From contig NZ_BSTQ01000003.1 of assembly GCF_030269605.1 (NCBI RefSeq), forward strand, positions 248,001 to 312,000: 64,000 nucleotides of DNA. The letters run 5' to 3'. How positions within the stretch are numbered: the stretch's first letter is position 1; every line of letters begins with the position of its first letter. Shown here piece after piece: positions 52,270 through 60,572 of the stretch. A program made the translations under genes and the position numbers. The notes beneath the pieces are model-generated. The model did no database searches, was not told the DNA's origin, and saw only the letters and a program-made list of their open reading frames with translations. This DNA comes from Lentzea sp. NBRC 105346. Lineage in GTDB: Bacteria > Actinomycetota > Actinomycetes > Mycobacteriales > Pseudonocardiaceae.

Positions 52270-53540
52270 TTGACGGCGTCCTGCGCTTCCTTCAGCGCCT
52301 GCGCGTACGCCTCAGCCGCGGGCTGTTTGCCCTGCTCGACGCGTTGCAGCGCGGTGTTGAACACCGGCGTCACCTTCGAGTCCTTCGAGCCGCGGTAGGT
52401 CGGCTTCAGGCTGTCCGCCGAGGTGCCGAAGATCTGCCCGACGGGTGCCTTGTTGAAGTACTCATTGGTGGTCGCCGTGACCTCGGTGTCCTTGTAGACC
52501 TGAGGCTGGCTGGGCAGGTTGCCGGTCTCCTTGAAGATCCGCTTCTGCGACTCCGGGGAGGTCAGGAACTTCGCGAGCTCGTAGGCCTCCTTGGCGTGCG
52601 CGCCCTGCTTGGGCACGGCGAGGAACGAGCCGCCCCAGTTGCCGCCACCACCGGGCGCCGTCGTCACGTCCCACTTCCCGGCGGCCGCGTCGCCAGCCCC
52701 CGCCTTGATCAGGGCGAGGGACCACGCCGGGCAGGTGGTCGTGGCGAAGGAACCCTGCTTGAGGGCGACGTTCCAGTCCTGGCTGAACGGTTCGAGCGCG
52801 GCGGTCTGCTTCTTGGTGCCGAGCTCGGCCGCCTGGTCGAACGCCTGCTTCACCTTGTCGTTCTTGTCCGCGATGAACGCGTCGTCGGCCTTGGCGAAGT
52901 AGCCCTCCTCGGTCTGGTCGAGGATCGCCTTGTAGACGTTGCGAGCCGTGTCGACGAACTTCACGTTCGGCGTCTTCTGCGTGAACTGGTCGGAGACCTT
53001 CGCGTAGTCCGCCCACGTGGGCCACAGCTTCGCGACCTCGGCGCGATCCGTCGGCAGCCCGGCCGCCTCGAACAGGTCGCGGCGGTAGCACACGCCGAGG
53101 CTGCCCATGTCCGTACCGAGCCCCAGGACGAAGTCGCCGTTGTCCGTGGTGCCCTGGTTCCACTTCCACGCGGCCCACTGGCTCTTCAGGTCCTTGGCCC
53201 CGAAGTCCGCGAGGTTCACGAACTTGTCCTTCGAGGCGCGGAACTGCGCGATGTTGCCCTCTTCGATCGCCACGATGTCCGCGGCACCCCGGCCACCCGC
53301 GAGCTGCGTCGCGAGCTGCGTGTGGTGCTGCTCCATCTTCACCTTGCGCTGCTCGATCTCGATGTTCTGGTGCGACGCCTGATACTCCTTGATCAGGTTG
53401 TCGTACCCGAAGTCGGAGAACAGGCCGATCGACAGCTTGATCTTGCCGTCGCTCGAGGCGCTGCTCCCGCCACCGCATCCAGCCGCGGCCAGTACCACCA
53501 CAAGGGTCGCAGCGGCGCTGCAGACCAGCCTTCTCCTCAT
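52266..53540 (-). CDS. Sugar ABC transporter substrate-binding lipoprotein (CebE-like)
   Basis: 424 residues. Lipoprotein signal with lipobox-like AAAGCGGG (Cys near residue 22). A cluster B solute-binding fold follows: LSIGLFSDFGYDNLI near the start, IVAIEEGNIAQF near 93, and WDVTTAPGGGGNWGGSFLAV near 290. It is anchored outside the membrane and delivers sugar to the two permeases. It is first in the operon, with the LacI-type operator 24-37 nt upstream of the start. Confidence 0.92.
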   Translation of the reverse strand: MRRRLVCSAAATLVVVLAAAGCGGGSSASSDGKIKLSIGLFSDFGYDNLIKEYQASHQNIEIEQRKVKMEQHHTQLATQLAGGRGAADIVAIEEGNIAQFRASKDKFVNLADFGAKDLKSQWAAWKWNQGTTDNGDFVLGLGTDMGSLGVCYRRDLFEAAGLPTDRAEVAKLWPTWADYAKVSDQFTQKTPNVKFVDTARNVYKAILDQTEEGYFAKADDAFIADKNDKVKQAFDQAAELGTKKQTAALEPFSQDWNVALKQGSFATTTCPAWSLALIKAGAGDAAAGKWDVTTAPGGGGNWGGSFLAVPKQGAHAKEAYELAKFLTSPESQKRIFKETGNLPSQPQVYKDTEVTATTNEYFNKAPVGQIFGTSADSLKPTYRGSKDSKVTPVFNTALQRVEQGKQPAAEAYAQALKEAQDAVK

Positions 53541-53563
53541 CCGTCCTCCTCGGCGAAGCTCGA

Positions 53564-53577
53564 TGAGAGCGCTCTCA
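53564..53577. promoter_or_regulatory. LacI/CebR-type operator, promoter copy
   Basis: TGAGAGCGCTCTCA lies 24 bp upstream of the binding-protein start, a position where a repressor would block transcription. It is identical to the copy at 49027. Confidence 0.8.
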
Positions 53578-53656
53578 CACTCAACGCACGGCCTCTGCCT
53601 GTCAAGCCGTCGACATCGTTCCGTAACTTTGGCCGGTCCGCAGAAACACGAAAAAG

Positions 53657-53690
53657 AGGGGTGGCCCGGCCCTCGCTCGGGCCACCCCTC
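53657..53690. terminator. Hairpin GAGGGGTGGCCCG/CGGGCCACCCCTC
   Basis: 13-bp perfect arms with an 8-nt loop, preceded by AAAAA on the plus strand. It lies upstream of the ceb-like operon and should insulate it. Confidence 0.65.
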
Positions 53691-53744
53691 ACCTCCATAG
53701 AGGGAGCATCACGACAAACGTGACGCGCCGCCCCACAGAAAAAT

Positions 53745-53780
53745 GGGGCCGCTCTCCCCCCCGACAAGGAGAGCGGCCCC
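53745..53780 (-). terminator. Hairpin GGGGCCGCTCTCC/GGAGAGCGGCCCC
   Basis: 13-bp perfect arms with a 10-nt loop, 21 bp past the ABC exporter permease stop. On the minus strand the hairpin is followed by a short T-run (ATTTTTCTG), a good intrinsic terminator. Confidence 0.8.
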
Positions 53781-53801
53781 GACTATCGCCGGGCTCCCTC
53801 T

Positions 53802-56309
53802 TTAGGCCTCAGCCATCCCGGCGACGACTGACGTCCGAGCCGCCCGGCGAGCGGGCAGCGCGGCGGCGACGATCGCGGCCACCACGGCGGCGGCGAGCAT
53901 CGCCCCGATGGACCCGTAGGGCACCGCGAACGTGAGCGAGAACTTGTCCGTGGACATCGCGGTGGTGAGGATCCAGCCGAACCCGACGCCCAGCGCGAGA
54001 CCGATGGTGGCGCCGATGAGCGCCATCAGGATCGACTCGACGACTAGCATCTGCCGCAACTGCCCCTTGGTGAGGCCGAGCGCCCGCAGCAGCGCCGACT
54101 CGCGGGTGCGCTCCAGCACGGAGAGCGTCAGCGTGTTGGCGATGCCGAACAGCGCGATCACCACGGCCAGGCCGACCAGCGCCCAGATGAACAGCAGCAC
54201 CTGGTCGATCTGCTGGTTGATCTCCTTCTTGGCCTCCGCGGCGCTGTTCAGCGTTGCGACCGGGGACGTGGCGATCACGGACTCCAGCGCGGTGCGCGCG
54301 GCGGCCAGGTCGGTGCCCGGCTTGAGCTTGACCAGCAGGGTCGTGTAGCCCTTGATCGGTTCCTCGCTGAGCTTGCGGGCCGTGTTCATCGAGACCAGGC
54401 CCTCGCCGAGCTCACGCCCCTTGTAGATCGCGACCACCTTCAGGGACTCCGCCCCGGCCTTGAGCGTGGAGCCGACCGCGAGGGCGCTCTCCTTGGCGGT
54501 GTCCTCGGACAGGGCGATCTCGCCGTCCTTCAGGCCACCGTTGAGCTGCCCCGACGCGAGGTCGGGCCGCACCAGCGTGCCGACCGCGTCGCCCGGCAGG
54601 CCGCGCAGGTACAGACCGCCGTACGGCACGCCGTCGGCCTTGACCCCGACGTTGACCTCCGGCGCGACCTTCTCGACCTGCGCCACCTGGCCGATCTTGG
54701 TGGCGAACTCCTCGGTCAGCGGCTGGTCGTACACCGACGAGGTGATCGTGTAGTCGGTCGGGAAACGCTTGTCGACCTGGGCGGTCGCGGTCTCGCGGCC
54801 GCTGTTGCCGACGACGCCGACCATGCTGACGATCGTCACGCCGATCATCAGGGCGGCGGTCGTCGCGGCGGTGCGCTTGGGGTTGCGGCCGGCGTTCAGC
54901 GACGCGAGCTTGCCGGGCACGCCCCGCAGCGCCCGCCCGAACAGGCGGTTCACCGGACCGACCAGGATCGGGCCGAGCATCAGGACCGCGAGCAGCACGA
55001 CCATCGTGCCGCCGCCGGTCACGAAGACCGCGGCCTCCTGCTTCAACCGCATGCCCAGGCCGATGGCACCCGCGCCGACCAGCGCGACCAGGATGGCGAG
55101 GATGATCCGCAGCTTGCCGGTGCGGGCGACCTCGTCGTGGCTGTCCGGCAGCGACCGCAGCGCGGCGACCGGCGCGACCGTGGTGGCGCGGCGGGCGGGC
55201 AGCAGTGCAGCGAGGACGGTGACGACCACGCCAACGCCGAAGCCGGCGAGCACGGTCGTGAGGGTCATCGGCAGGCGGACCGTGACGTCGCCGCCCGAGG
55301 AACCAATCGAGCCGATCGCCCACTGCAGGCCGGCCGAGACACCGAGGCCGCCGAGGAGGCCGAGCACCGACGCGGCGAGGCCCATGAACAGCGCTTCGAC
55401 GAGCACGCTGCGGAACACCTGGCCTCGGGCCGCGCCGACGCAGCGGAGCAGCGCGAGCTCCCTGGTGCGCTGGGCGATGAGGATCGTGAACGTGTTGTAG
55501 ATGACCATCGCGGCCACCACCAGCGAGATGAGCGCGAACGCGAGCAGAAACAACTTGATCTCGCCGGCCTGACCGGCGACCTGCTCCAGCGTTTTCTTCG
55601 TCAACTCCTCTCCGGTCATGACGGTGACCTTGTCACCCAGCGAGGCCTTGAGGTTGTCGACGAGCTGCTGCTGCGACACGCCGGGCGCGGCCACGGCCGC
55701 CACCTCGTACACACTCGCCTTCGGCGCGATCGCGCGCATGCCCTCCGGCGACAGCACCACGTGGTCGGAGCCGGTGATGGACGCGCTGTTCACGCCCTGC
55801 TGGTAGGCGCCGACGAGGGTGAACTCGTGCTCCTTGCCGTCGGAGTCCATCAGCTTGATCTTGTCGCCGAGCTTCAGCTTGGCGGTCTCGAAGGTCTTCC
55901 TGTCGACGGCCGCCTCGGTGGCAGAGTTGGGGAACCGGCCGTCCTTGAGGTCGAAGTCGCGCAGCTTCTCCGTCGTCGGCAACGGACTGACCAGCGCGTT
56001 GCGCGCCTTGCCGCCGTTGCCCGGCACGAACGCCGCGCCCTGGAACTCGCGGCCGTCCGCTCCCTCGACGCCCTTCGTCTGGCGGATCTTGGCGACCATG
56101 GCCTCGTCGATCCGGTCGTCCTTGGCCTGCACGACGGCGTCGACGTTGCGCGCACTGCGAGCGAACTCGTCGCGCGTCTGCGCCTCGATGGCGTCACCGA
56201 GGACGAGGGTGCCCGTCACAAAGGCGACGCCGAGCGCGATCGCCACCGAGGACAGGATCAGCCTCGCCGTGCGGGCTTTGAGGCCCGCGAGGATCGTCTT
56301 CAGCATCAC
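53802..56309 (-). CDS. FtsX/MacB-type ABC transporter permease
   Basis: 835 residues. A TM helix near residues 16-38 is followed by a large extracellular domain of about 200 residues. Three TM segments with LALLRCVGAARGQVFRSVLVEALFMGL come next near 290-330. A second copy of the module occupies about 400-835, ending in LLRALGLTKGQLRQMLVVESILM. This duplicated FtsX fold is typical of actinobacterial exporters that move lipids, peptides or lipoproteins. Its start overlaps the ATPase stop by 4 bp. The substrate is unknown. Confidence 0.9.
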   Translation of the reverse strand: MMLKTILAGLKARTARLILSSVAIALGVAFVTGTLVLGDAIEAQTRDEFARSARNVDAVVQAKDDRIDEAMVAKIRQTKGVEGADGREFQGAAFVPGNGGKARNALVSPLPTTEKLRDFDLKDGRFPNSATEAAVDRKTFETAKLKLGDKIKLMDSDGKEHEFTLVGAYQQGVNSASITGSDHVVLSPEGMRAIAPKASVYEVAAVAAPGVSQQQLVDNLKASLGDKVTVMTGEELTKKTLEQVAGQAGEIKLFLLAFALISLVVAAMVIYNTFTILIAQRTRELALLRCVGAARGQVFRSVLVEALFMGLAASVLGLLGGLGVSAGLQWAIGSIGSSGGDVTVRLPMTLTTVLAGFGVGVVVTVLAALLPARRATTVAPVAALRSLPDSHDEVARTGKLRIILAILVALVGAGAIGLGMRLKQEAAVFVTGGGTMVVLLAVLMLGPILVGPVNRLFGRALRGVPGKLASLNAGRNPKRTAATTAALMIGVTIVSMVGVVGNSGRETATAQVDKRFPTDYTITSSVYDQPLTEEFATKIGQVAQVEKVAPEVNVGVKADGVPYGGLYLRGLPGDAVGTLVRPDLASGQLNGGLKDGEIALSEDTAKESALAVGSTLKAGAESLKVVAIYKGRELGEGLVSMNTARKLSEEPIKGYTTLLVKLKPGTDLAAARTALESVIATSPVATLNSAAEAKKEINQQIDQVLLFIWALVGLAVVIALFGIANTLTLSVLERTRESALLRALGLTKGQLRQMLVVESILMALIGATIGLALGVGFGWILTTAMSTDKFSLTFAVPYGSIGAMLAAAVVAAIVAAALPARRAARTSVVAGMAEA

Positions 56310-57058
56310 GCCCCCAGGTGCGTGAGCGCGTTGACGACGGACTGAGCGGTCGGCTCGTGGATCTCACCGGCGAGCCGGCCGTCGGCGAGCAGCACCACGC
56401 GGTCGGCGTAGGACGCGGCCACCGGGTCGTGCGTCACCATGATCACGGTCTGGCCGAGCTTGCGCACGGACATGCGCAGGAAGTCCAGAACCTCGGCGCC
56501 AGAACGCGAGTCCAGGTTGCCGGTCGGCTCGTCGGCGAAGATCACCTCGGGCCGCGCGACCAGCGCACGGGCGCAGGCGACGCGCTGCTGCTGGCCGCCG
56601 GACAGCTCGGTGGGCCGGTGGCTGAGGCGGTCGCGCAGGCCCAGCACGTCGACGATCGTGTTGAACCACTGCTTGTCCGGCTTGCGGCCGGCGAGCTCGA
56701 GGCCCAGCAGGATGTTCTGCTCGGCGGTCAGCGTGGGCAGCAGGTTGAACGCCTGGAAGACGAACCCGATGCGGTCGCGGCGCAGCTTGGTGAGGTCGCG
56801 GTCGTTCAGCCGCGTGATCTCGGTCTGTCCGATGTGGACGGATCCGGCGTCGACGTTGTCCAGACCCGCGAGGCAGTGCATGAGCGTCGACTTGCCGGAG
56901 CCCGACGGACCCATGATCGCGGTGAACCTGCCTGCCTGGAACGCGACGTTCACACCGTCGAGCGCCCGCACCGCGGTGTCGCCCTTGCCGTACACCTTCA
57001 CCAGGTTGTTGGCCGCCGCGGCCGTCCGGGTGCCGACCTCGGATACCAATGCAGACAT
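56306..57058 (-). CDS. ABC transporter ATP-binding protein (LolD/MacB type)
   Basis: 250 residues. Walker A GPSGSGKST near residue 50, Q-loop FVFQAFNLLPTLT near 100, signature LSGGQQQRVACARAL near 155, Walker B VIFADEPTGNLDSR near 175 and the H-loop VTHDP near 211. Spacing and the NLLPTLTA segment are typical of the MacB/LolD group that works with FtsX-type permeases by mechanotransmission. It is first of a two-gene operon. Confidence 0.94.
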   Translation of the reverse strand: MSALVSEVGTRTAAAANNLVKVYGKGDTAVRALDGVNVAFQAGRFTAIMGPSGSGKSTLMHCLAGLDNVDAGSVHIGQTEITRLNDRDLTKLRRDRIGFVFQAFNLLPTLTAEQNILLGLELAGRKPDKQWFNTIVDVLGLRDRLSHRPTELSGGQQQRVACARALVARPEVIFADEPTGNLDSRSGAEVLDFLRMSVRKLGQTVIMVTHDPVAASYADRVVLLADGRLAGEIHEPTAQSVVNALTHLGA

Positions 57059-57300
57059 GTCCAGCCCTTCTCCGTCTCGTGTCCTGACGAGGAGAAAGGT
57101 ATGGATCAGCCGCCTACGCGGACATCAACTCCGTGGCTCCTTCGGCATCAGCCTGAGGGATGACCTCGAATCGTCCTGAGGTTCGAGCAACCCGCGCGCC
57201 GCCTGTCGCGCGCTTTCGCTGGCGTACCCCCGCCTGGGGGTCCCCCTGCTTTCGATTCTTCCAGACAGCACCGACAGTTCGGGGGCGTCGAGCCGCCGGC

Positions 57301-57327
57301 TGTGGACAACTCGCCGCTTGTGGACAA
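57301..57327. promoter_or_regulatory. Pair of DnaA-box-like 9-mers
   Basis: TGTGGACAA occurs at 57301-57309 and 57319-57327, the exact complement of the actinobacterial DnaA box TTGTCCACA, 18 bp apart in the same direction. The pair lies between the LAL gene stop and the exporter promoter. The rest of the 287-bp gap (57059-57345) shows two CCTGAGG direct repeats and no coding region. Confidence 0.4.
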
Positions 57328-57345
57328 CTCCGGTGGCACCGCCCG

Positions 57346-60315
57346 CTACGGCTCGAGCAACCCGCGGTCGTACGCGATCGCCACGGCCTCAGCCCGCCGG
57401 CTCGCCCCCAGCTTCGCCATGATCCGCGTCAGGTGCACGCTCACGGTCTTCTCGCTGATGTAAAGCTCCTCGCCGACCTCACGGTTGGTCCGCCCCGCCG
57501 CCACCAGCCCGAGCACCGCCCGCTCCCGCGGCGTGAACAGGTCGAGGTGCTCCCGAGGCGCCGGAGCGTCGGACTTCAACGCGATGCGTGCCCGTTTCGC
57601 GGTCTGCTCGACGGCCGACGCAAGCGGTTGCGCCCCCAATCGCACAGCCACGTCCTCGGCGAGACGCAGCTGCTCGGCGGCCTCGTCCCGGCGGTCGGCA
57701 CCGAGCAACGCCTCCGCGAGGCGCCACCGGCACACGGCCTGCTCGTACACGAAGCCGAACCCGAACTCGTCGACGGCCCGCTGCCACAACTCGACGGAGC
57801 CACTGCCGGAAAGCCGCGACTCCTCGGCCACGGCCCGCGCGAGCCAGCCGCGGCCCTCGGGCCCCAGCGAACCCAGGCGCGGCGTGCCCTTCTCCGCGAC
57901 CGTGCGGACGTACTCCGCCAACCGCCGGCCGGCGGAGACCGCCTCCTCCTCGGCCTGCGCATCACGCTTGCGGCGGGCCTTCGCGGCGATCTCGGAGTAC
58001 CCGGCGGCGCCGACCGCGCCGATGCGGATGCCCGCGAGGAACCACTCGCCGCCGAGCCTGCGCGCCCATTCCAGTGCGTCCGCGACGCGTTCCACGGCCA
58101 GTTCCGGACGCCCGCGCCACAGCGCCAGCTCCGCGCCCGAGCCGCCGGTGATCAGCGCGATCTGGATGTCGCGGTGCCAGTCGCTGCGCAGTTTGGTGAT
58201 CATCCGCTCCGCCTCGGCGAACTCGCCCCGGCTGATCGCCAGGTGCGTGCCGGCGGCGGCCAGCCGGGCCTGCACGGTGCTCGACACCTGCATCCCGGGC
58301 GGCGTCGCGGCCCACGCGGCGTAGTCCCAGTCGCCCGCGTAGTAGTGCACCAGCACCCCGAGCACCCGGATCTCCAGGCCGAACGTGCTCCACTCGAGGC
58401 CGTAGTCACGGGCCCGCTCGCCCGCCTCCTTGAAGACCTTCGACGCCTCGTCGAGCACGCCCTGCTCGTAGTAGTCGAGACCGAGGTAGTAGTACGCGCG
58501 CAGCGCGGTGCTGACCGCTTCGACCGGCGTGGCGACATCGATCGCCAGCCGGAAGTTCGCTCGCGCGCGTTCGACGTCGCCGAGCCGGCCCTGGACGATC
58601 CCCAGTGACGTCAACGCGTCGGCCTCGGCGCCCTTGGTGCCGAGCACGCGCGCGTCCTCGACGGCCTCCTGGGCGAACGTCAGCGCCTCCTCCAGCCGGC
58701 CCTGGTAACGCCGCGCCGACGACAGGCCGCTCAGCACGCGCGACCTGGTCGGACCGGCCGGGCGGTCGCGCATGATCTCCCACGCACGCTCGATGACCTC
58801 GTAGTGCTCCTCCTCGGTCCCGTCGACCGTGGACAACGCCTGGGCCAGCCGCTTGAGCATCTCGGCGGCCTCTTCGGGGTCCTTCGCCGGGTCCGCGATC
58901 TTCGCGCCGCTGCGGGCGAACGCGATCGCGCGCTCGGGCTGGCCCGCCGTGCCCGCGACCCACGACGCGCGGCGCAGCAGCACCATTTCGTCCACATCGG
59001 ACGGACGATCGGCCTCGGGCACGGCGTCCCAGAGTTTCAGCGCCTGTTCCAGGTAGCGCAACGACTCCGCGGGTGCGCCCGCCCGTTCGGACTCCTTCGC
59101 CGCCTTGATCGACGCGTCCAGCGCGAGCGCCAGGTCGTGGCTCTCCAGGCTGTGGTGCGCGAGCGCCGCGGCGGCACCGCGCAGGTCCTGGTGTTCCTTG
59201 AGGTGCTTGGCGTACGCGGCGTGCAGGCGCACCCGTTCACCGGGCAGCAGATCGCCGTAGACGGCCTCGCGCAGCAGGGCGTGGCGGAACGAGTAGACCT
59301 CGTTGTCCTCCACCACCAGGATGTGCTGCTCGACCGCCTGGCGGATCGCGCCGTCGAGGGTGAGGTCGTCGAGGTTCGTGACGGCCTTGAGCCGTTCGTG
59401 CCGGACCCGCCGTCCCCGCACGCTCGCGACGCGCACGACGTGCTGCGCCTCGGGGCTGAGGCGTTCCATCCGGCTGAGCAGGACGTCGGCGAGGGCGCTC
59501 GGCATGCCGTCCGGCGCACACGTCGCGACGGCGATCAGTTCCTCGGCGAAGAAGGCGTTGCCCTCGGAGCGTTCGGCGACCTGCCGCACGACGTCCTCGG
59601 GCAGGTCGTCGGTGAGCTGGCGGACGAACTCGGTGGCGTCCGCGGCGTTGAACGGCGACAGGTCCAGGCGGTCGACGGCCGGCAGCCGGACCAGCTCGCT
59701 GAGCAGCGGGCGCAGCGGGTGGCTGCGGTGCAGGTCGTCGCTGCGGTACGTGCCGACGACGAGGAGCCGCTGGTTGCGCAGACGGGACAACAGGAACGAG
59801 AAGAGGTAGCGCGTCGAGGCGTCCGCCCAGTGCAGGTCCTCGACGACCAGCAGGACCGTCCGGTCCTGGGAGAGTTCGGTGAGCAGCCCGTGCACCGCGT
59901 CGAACAGCTGCAGCTGGCCGACGTCCTGCTCGGGCCTGCGGCCGGGGATGAGCGACGGCGGCACGCCCTCGCTGCTCTCCCGCTCCTCGGGCAGCGCGAG
60001 TCCCGGCATCAGCATCGCCAGCGCGGGCCGCTTGGCGAGGTCGGAGTTCGTCTGGCTCAACGCCTCGGCGAACGGCAGGTACGGCAGTCCGGTCTCGCCG
60101 ACGTCCAGGCACCGTCCCGTGAGGACGATCTTGTCCTCCGCGCACTTCGCGAGCTCCTCGACGATGCGCGTCTTACCGACTCCGGCGTCTCCCGCGAGCA
60201 GCACGGCACCCGCCGTGCCCCGATCGGCATGATCAAGGGCGGCACGCAGCCGGTTCAGCTCCCGGCCACGTGCCACCAGCGGAATTCCGGACCCCAGGCG
60301 CGCCACAGGTGGCAT
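57346..60315 (-). CDS. Large LuxR-family (LAL) transcriptional regulator
   Basis: 989 residues from the ATG at 60315 (TGAGGTG upstream; the frame is open 24 codons further). Walker A AGDAGVGKTRI near residue 38 and Walker B VLLVVEDLHWAD near 135. A long helical/TPR-like region spans about 330-900. The C-terminal LuxR HTH at about 925-985 has TPRERAVLGLVAAGRTNREV and SEKTVSVHLTRIMAKLGAS. LAL regulators often activate secondary-metabolite or sugar genes. A 56-residue ORF ends 11 bp upstream, and a SARP-type regulator lies beyond it on the same strand. Confidence 0.93.
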   Translation of the reverse strand: MPPVARLGSGIPLVARGRELNRLRAALDHADRGTAGAVLLAGDAGVGKTRIVEELAKCAEDKIVLTGRCLDVGETGLPYLPFAEALSQTNSDLAKRPALAMLMPGLALPEERESSEGVPPSLIPGRRPEQDVGQLQLFDAVHGLLTELSQDRTVLLVVEDLHWADASTRYLFSFLLSRLRNQRLLVVGTYRSDDLHRSHPLRPLLSELVRLPAVDRLDLSPFNAADATEFVRQLTDDLPEDVVRQVAERSEGNAFFAEELIAVATCAPDGMPSALADVLLSRMERLSPEAQHVVRVASVRGRRVRHERLKAVTNLDDLTLDGAIRQAVEQHILVVEDNEVYSFRHALLREAVYGDLLPGERVRLHAAYAKHLKEHQDLRGAAAALAHHSLESHDLALALDASIKAAKESERAGAPAESLRYLEQALKLWDAVPEADRPSDVDEMVLLRRASWVAGTAGQPERAIAFARSGAKIADPAKDPEEAAEMLKRLAQALSTVDGTEEEHYEVIERAWEIMRDRPAGPTRSRVLSGLSSARRYQGRLEEALTFAQEAVEDARVLGTKGAEADALTSLGIVQGRLGDVERARANFRLAIDVATPVEAVSTALRAYYYLGLDYYEQGVLDEASKVFKEAGERARDYGLEWSTFGLEIRVLGVLVHYYAGDWDYAAWAATPPGMQVSSTVQARLAAAGTHLAISRGEFAEAERMITKLRSDWHRDIQIALITGGSGAELALWRGRPELAVERVADALEWARRLGGEWFLAGIRIGAVGAAGYSEIAAKARRKRDAQAEEEAVSAGRRLAEYVRTVAEKGTPRLGSLGPEGRGWLARAVAEESRLSGSGSVELWQRAVDEFGFGFVYEQAVCRWRLAEALLGADRRDEAAEQLRLAEDVAVRLGAQPLASAVEQTAKRARIALKSDAPAPREHLDLFTPRERAVLGLVAAGRTNREVGEELYISEKTVSVHLTRIMAKLGASRRAEAVAIAYDRGLLEP

Positions 60316-60326
60316 GTTTCCACACC

Positions 60327-60497
60327 TCAGGCGGCGTCGCGGTCTGCTTTTCGAGGCTCCGGGATGCGGTGCGTCACTCGGTGCCACCAGCTGGGCTGAC
60401 GGCTTGACCGAAGACTCGTGTACCCGCGGTGACGCAGCGCGTCCTCACGGCGGTAGTCGATCTCTGCCTTGATCGCTTCGGGCGTCCACTCGTTCAT
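60327..60497 (-). CDS. Small hypothetical protein, 56 residues
   Basis: ATG at 60497 to TGA at 60327, on the same strand and 11 bp upstream of the LAL start. The sequence starts MNEWTPEAIKAEIDYRRED and ends KADRDAA, with many Arg and charged residues and a WWHR in the middle. Its stop codon is part of the LAL ribosome-binding region (CCTGAGGTG), which suggests translational coupling. AGGACG upstream is a weak RBS. A SARP regulator stop lies 75 bp before it. The function is unknown. Confidence 0.5.
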   Translation of the reverse strand: MNEWTPEAIKAEIDYRREDALRHRGYTSLRSSRQPSWWHRVTHRIPEPRKADRDAA

Positions 60498-60572
60498 GAC
60501 GATGACAGTCGTCCTGAGGGGACACCCCTTACATCAGACGGTCACGCACTCCGCCCTCGCCGGATCCCTTAC

